Origin: Bacillota bacterium
Lineage (GTDB): Bacteria; Bacillota; UBA994
Direction: 5' to 3'
Assembly (NCBI GenBank): GCA_018333655.1
Contig: JAGXTJ010000023.1
Coordinates: 1 to 64,000 of the forward strand
DNA length: 64,000 nucleotides
Shown here: piece after piece, positions 61,416 through 64,000 of the stretch
How the letters are laid out: each line of letters starts with the position of its first letter
Position numbering within the stretch: the first letter of the stretch is position 1
The notes under the pieces: generated by a model
Told to the model about the DNA's origin: nothing
The model's input: the letters and a program-made list of their open reading frames with translations, nothing else
Database searches by the model: none
Program-made: the position numbers and the translations under genes

Positions 61416-62294
61416 TTGCAGGGACGAATCATTAGGCTCTTGGCGGGATTTTACTTCGTGCAGCTAGGCGACCGTGAAGTGCGCTGTCGGGCCAGAGGAA
61501 AGCTCAGGTTGCAGAGCGAAAACCCATGTGTGGGCGACTATGTTAAAATTAGCTTGCTTAGTGATGGCGAAGGCGTCGTCGACCAAGTTCTGCCGCGCAG
61601 GAATGTCTTGGAACGGCCCTTTGTCGCCAATATCACACAAGTGGTGGTAGTTTGTGCAGCCACTAGGCCCCTGCCCAATCTTGTTTTGCTGGATAGAATT
61701 TTAGTCGCGGCAGAGTTCTTGGGCGTTTCTGGTGTGGTGGTCATCAACAAATGTGATCTCGATTCGGGTGACCAGGTCAAGCGCCTATACACCCAGGCAG
61801 GCTACCCTGTGGTTTCTCTCTCCCTCGTTGCAGAGGGCTGTGTCCGCCCTCTGCTCCCCGCTTTGCGTGGGCATACTTCGGTTTTGGCAGGGCAGTCAGG
61901 GGTGGGTAAATCGAGCCTGATTAAACACCTTTGTCCCGAGCGCGAAGTCTTGGTTGGCGAAGTGAACCTGCGCAAAGGTTTTGGCAGACATACGACACGT
62001 CTCGTTGAACTCATTTACATGCCAGAGTGGGAAGCCTACGTGGTTGACACCCCCGGCTTCAGTAAGTTTGATCTGCCAGTTGAGCTATCGAGCCTGGCTC
62101 TGTCCGACTATTTTCTTGAGATGCGGGGACTACGGATGCACTGCAAATTCGGCCACGACTGTAGACACCAAGACGAACCAGGCTGCCGTGTAGGGCAAGA
62201 AGTTCAGGCGGGGACTATATCCGCGGAGCGCTACCAAAGTTACATCATGCTGCTAGGGGAATTGAAAGAGCGCGAGAGGAGTCAGTATAAGTGA
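61416..62294 (+). CDS. rsgA: Ribosome small subunit GTPase RsgA
   Basis: A 292-residue circularly permuted GTPase for 30S maturation. OB domain first, then the permuted motifs NKCDL (G4), LAGQSGVGKSSLIKHL (G1) and VVDTPGFSKF (G3), and a C-terminal zinc knuckle CKFGHDCRHQDEPGC. TTG 61416 has AGGGGG about 10 bp ahead. The stop is in a GTGA overlap with rpe. Confidence 0.95.
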   Translation: MQGRIIRLLAGFYFVQLGDREVRCRARGKLRLQSENPCVGDYVKISLLSDGEGVVDQVLPRRNVLERPFVANITQVVVVCAATRPLPNLVLLDRILVAAEFLGVSGVVVINKCDLDSGDQVKRLYTQAGYPVVSLSLVAEGCVRPLLPALRGHTSVLAGQSGVGKSSLIKHLCPEREVLVGEVNLRKGFGRHTTRLVELIYMPEWEAYVVDTPGFSKFDLPVELSSLALSDYFLEMRGLRMHCKFGHDCRHQDEPGCRVGQEVQAGTISAERYQSYIMLLGELKERERSQYK

Positions 62295-62941
62295 CCATTG
62301 TCTCACCTTCCGTACTTGCGGCCGACCTCTTATTCTTGCGAGAAGAATTTGAGAGTGTGGTACAGGCCGGCTTAACATCGGTGCATTTAGATATAATGGA
62401 TGGGCATTTTGTGCCCAATCTTTCGTATGGTCTGAACATGGTTCATGCTGTAAAGCGTTTCGGCCAACTTAAATTTGATGTTCACCTGATGGTGACTGAA
62501 CCGGAGCGTTATGTAGTTGAGCTGGCAGCGCTACGCCCGGAGTTTATTACTGTCCATTACGAGGCCACGAACCACTTGCATCGGCTTATCTACCGCATCA
62601 AGGAGCTAGGGTGTAAGGCAGGGGTATCGCTTAACCCTTCTACCTCTCCAGAGGTTTTAAAATACGTCTGGCCCGACCTTGATGGAGTGTTGATCATGAC
62701 AGTCAACCCTGGGTTTGGCGGGCAGCAATTTATCAGCACCATGTTGCCAAAAATTGCGGCAGTAAAAGAGGTAACTAGTGACATAGAGCGTCCCTTCTTT
62801 ATTCAAGTCGATGGGGGCATCAATCTAGAGACGGGCATGGCCGCGGCAATAGCTGGGGCGACACATCTGGTGGCCGGGGCAGCTTTCTTCCAAAGTCCCG
62901 ATCGTGCCGCTTTCGCGCAGGCTTTGCAGTTAGCTCCGTAA
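62291..62941 (+). CDS. rpe: Ribulose-phosphate 3-epimerase
   Basis: A 216-residue TIM-barrel enzyme of the pentose phosphate pathway. Marks are SPSVLAADLLFL, VHLDIMDGHFVPNLSYG, FDVHLMVTEPERYV, GVSLNPSTS, VLIMTVNPGFGGQQFI, IQVDGGI and LVAGAAFFQ. GTG 62291 overlaps rsgA. A strong terminator follows at once. Standard position after rsgA in Bacillota. Confidence 0.96.
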   Translation: MTIVSPSVLAADLLFLREEFESVVQAGLTSVHLDIMDGHFVPNLSYGLNMVHAVKRFGQLKFDVHLMVTEPERYVVELAALRPEFITVHYEATNHLHRLIYRIKELGCKAGVSLNPSTSPEVLKYVWPDLDGVLIMTVNPGFGGQQFISTMLPKIAAVKEVTSDIERPFFIQVDGGINLETGMAAAIAGATHLVAGAAFFQSPDRAAFAQALQLAP

Positions 62942-62984
62942 TAGAAAAGAGCTAACTCATGGAGATGAGTTAGCTCTTTTCTAT
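62941..62984. terminator. Bidirectional terminator between rpe and rpmB
   Basis: Bases 62941-62960 and 62965-62984 form a perfect 20-bp stem around GGAG, with T runs on the 3' side in both directions (CTTTTCTAT). It starts in the rpe stop codon and contains the rpmB stop codon on the other strand, so it terminates both convergent genes. Confidence 0.92.
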
Positions 62985-63181
62985 ACGGCGCGGGTTACAC
63001 GATTTGATTTCAGACAAGTTGTACAGACATTGAGTCGCGTGGGTGTGCCATTGGCAATCACTCTTACTCTCTGCACATTGGGGAAACGAGTGCGCTTGCT
63101 GCGTTTCGTTAATTGTGACCCTTTGTAACTCAGTTTATTGCCAGAGGACTTGTTCTTGCCACAAACCTCACATCTAAGCAT
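62981..63181 (-). CDS. rpmB: 50S ribosomal protein L28 (zinc form)
   Basis: A 66-residue ribosomal protein with the four-cysteine zinc form: CEVCGK at the start and CTTCLK near residue 56. GNKLSYKGSQLTKRSKRTRFPNVQRVRV (in parts) is the conserved core. GGAGGTG precedes the minus-strand ATG at 63181. Zinc-type copies are the default in Clostridia; a zinc-free paralogue elsewhere cannot be judged from this window. Confidence 0.96.
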   Translation of the reverse strand: MLRCEVCGKNKSSGNKLSYKGSQLTKRSKRTRFPNVQRVRVIANGTPTRLNVCTTCLKSNRVTRAV

Positions 63182-63210
63182 TTTGACCGCACCTCCTTTT
63201 CACGCAAGTA

Positions 63211-63240
63211 ATTCTACCATATGATAAGAGAGGCTGGCAA
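63211..63240 (-). promoter_or_regulatory. Sigma-A promoter of rpmB
   Basis: Read on the minus strand: TTGCCA (63240-63235), an 18-bp spacer, TAGAAT (63216-63211), with TGG just before the -10 as an extended -10 element. One mismatch to consensus in each box. About 30 bp upstream of the rpmB start. Confidence 0.7.
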
Positions 63241-63242
63241 GG

Positions 63243-63276
63243 CTGCCTGTAAGTTCACAGAGACTTGGCGAGGCAG
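63243..63276 (+). promoter_or_regulatory. Nested inverted repeat between rpmB and asp23
   Basis: CTGCCT (63243-63248) pairs with AGGCAG (63271-63276), and AAGT (63251-63254) with ACTT (63263-63266). It lies in the divergent gap upstream of the asp23 gene, between the two promoters. Role unknown; no clear sigma-A promoter was found for the plus strand. Confidence 0.35.
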
Positions 63277-63337
63277 GAATAATACGAGTTCAGTCGAATA
63301 ATAAATAATTGTACGTGGACAAAAGGGAGGAAGCCTT

Positions 63338-63703
63338 GTGAGCCAGACTATTGTAACTGAGTTCGGCAAGATAATCATCACTGAGGAGGCTGTCTCTACA
63401 GTCGCGGGCGTGGCGGCCCTCGAATGTTACGGCCTAGTAGGGATGTGCAGCCGTAGTCGTATTCGTGATGGCTTTATCGAGCTCTTGGGGAAAGAAAATC
63501 TTTCTCGGGGCGTCGAAGTACAGATTAAAGACGGCAATGTAATCATAGATCTATTTGTCATTGTAGGCTATGGGACCAAAATTTCTGAGGTTGCGCAAAA
63601 CATCATGGAGAAAGTAAAATATGTAGTCGAGACCTTTGTTGGTATGCCTGTGGAACACGTGAATGTCAACGTGCAAGGTGTGCGTGTTAACAGCGGCAAG
63701 TAG
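63338..63703 (+). CDS. Asp23/Gls24 family envelope stress protein
   Basis: A 121-residue Asp23 (YloU-type) protein: GKIIITEEAVSTVAGVAALECYGLVGM and VIIDLFVIVGYGTKISEVAQNIMEKVKYVVE (each shown shortened) then PVEHVNVNVQGV. Members are linked to cell-envelope homeostasis and always sit in front of the DAK-type kinase gene, as here (18 bp gap). GGGAGGAAG precedes GTG 63338. Confidence 0.93.
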   Translation: MSQTIVTEFGKIIITEEAVSTVAGVAALECYGLVGMCSRSRIRDGFIELLGKENLSRGVEVQIKDGNVIIDLFVIVGYGTKISEVAQNIMEKVKYVVETFVGMPVEHVNVNVQGVRVNSGK

Positions 63704-63721
63704 TAGCGAGGAGGAAAGTAG

Positions 63722-64000
63722 TTGACAGCAAAGCACATCGATGCCGCGCTCCTCAAGCAAATGTTCATTTCCGGCACACGAAACTTGGAAATGAGAAAAG
63801 AGCAAGTGGACGCGCTAAACGTATTTCCAGTCCCCGATGGTGATACCGGAACTAACATGAATCTGACTCTGCAAGCGGTTCTAAAATCTCTTGACAAGCC
63901 TAACCTTAACACGTGTGGACAGGTAGCACAGGCTGTGGCTTCTGGCTCGCTCATGGGCGCTAGGGGAAACTCCGGCGTTATACTTTCACAGCTGTTTCGT
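63722..64000 (+). CDS. fakA: Fatty acid kinase FakA-like DhaL-domain protein (5' part)
   Basis: The first 93 codons of a YloV/FakA protein, cut off by the window end. HIDAALLKQMFISGTRNLE leads to NVFPVPDGDTGTNMNLT, the Mg-ADP-binding Asp cluster of DhaL domains, and GSLMGARGNSGVILSQLFR. FakA phosphorylates fatty acids bound to FakB so that exogenous fatty acids enter phospholipid synthesis. TTG 63722 lies behind GAGGAGG. Classic partner of the preceding Asp23 gene. Confidence 0.92.
   Translation, partial: MTAKHIDAALLKQMFISGTRNLEMRKEQVDALNVFPVPDGDTGTNMNLTLQAVLKSLDKPNLNTCGQVAQAVASGSLMGARGNSGVILSQLFR

Noticed and set aside
63222-63302. SpoVM-like micropeptide between rpmB and asp23
   Set aside because: A 26-codon frame exists at the place where spoVM lies in Bacillus, but its sequence has none of the amphipathic SpoVM pattern and no ribosome binding site.

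Overview
The window reads as a chromosome segment of an endospore-forming, Gram-positive Bacillota, most likely an anaerobe of the Clostridia grade. It has a complete early sporulation block (spoIIGA, sigE, sigG, spoIIR), a CotE-type coat protein, an alpha/beta SASP, the sepF/divIVA/remA genes, a prpC/prkC pair and a (R)-2-hydroxyacyl-CoA dehydratase-type activase set. G+C is moderate, and about half of the genes appear to start with GTG or TTG. I see no tRNA, rRNA, insertion sequence, prophage or CRISPR array. Genes are dense and mostly on the + strand; no gap exceeds about 250 bases.

Region 1 (1-9.8 kb): lgt and cotE, then a spore-coat-like amidoligase island: four divergent YheC/D ATP-grasp paralogues, a phiEco32-type COOH-NH2 ligase, a GNAT protein and a CotS-like pseudokinase. 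This is the strongest candidate for an undescribed biosynthetic system (amide-linked modification or polymer of the spore surface). Region 2 (9.9-14.7 kb): a YetF-type membrane protein, a three-gene acyl-CoA dehydratase activase module without a dehydratase, a HAD phosphatase and a SASP. Region 3 (14.7-20.3 kb): a molybdenum cofactor operon (two MoeA proteins, one fused to a periplasmic-binding-protein-like domain, then MoaA, MoaC and a MOSC-MogA fusion) that ends inside a tandem array of palindromes.

Region 4 (20.4-35.8 kb): the dcw cell wall and division cluster from mraZ to ftsZ, lacking murD, murC and murB. Region 5 (35.9-46.3 kb): spoIIGA-sigE-sigG-spoIIR-ylmC, nrdR with a NrdD-like protein that lacks the glycyl radical site, a membrane-fusion-like protein, ylmE-sepF-divIVA, lspA-rluD-pyrR. 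Region 6 (46.3-64 kb): rqcH (minus strand), a Ca2+-type P-ATPase, yicC-remA-rpoZ-priA-def-fmt-yugP-rsmB-rlmN-prpC-prkC-rsgA-rpe, divergent rpmB and asp23-fakA (fakA runs off the end). gmk and coaBC, common between remA and priA, are absent here.

A regulatory theme recurs. In front of several sporulation genes (cotE, the first yheC/D gene, spoIIGA, sigG, ylmC) the ribosome binding site is complementary to a segment lying upstream of, or around, the likely sporulation promoter. Read-through mRNA from the vegetative gene upstream could therefore fold and hide the ribosome binding site, while mRNA made from the sporulation promoter would lack the blocking arm. The spoIIGA leader also shows a -35 and a -10 separated by 22 bp, as known for Spo0A-activated spoIIG promoters.
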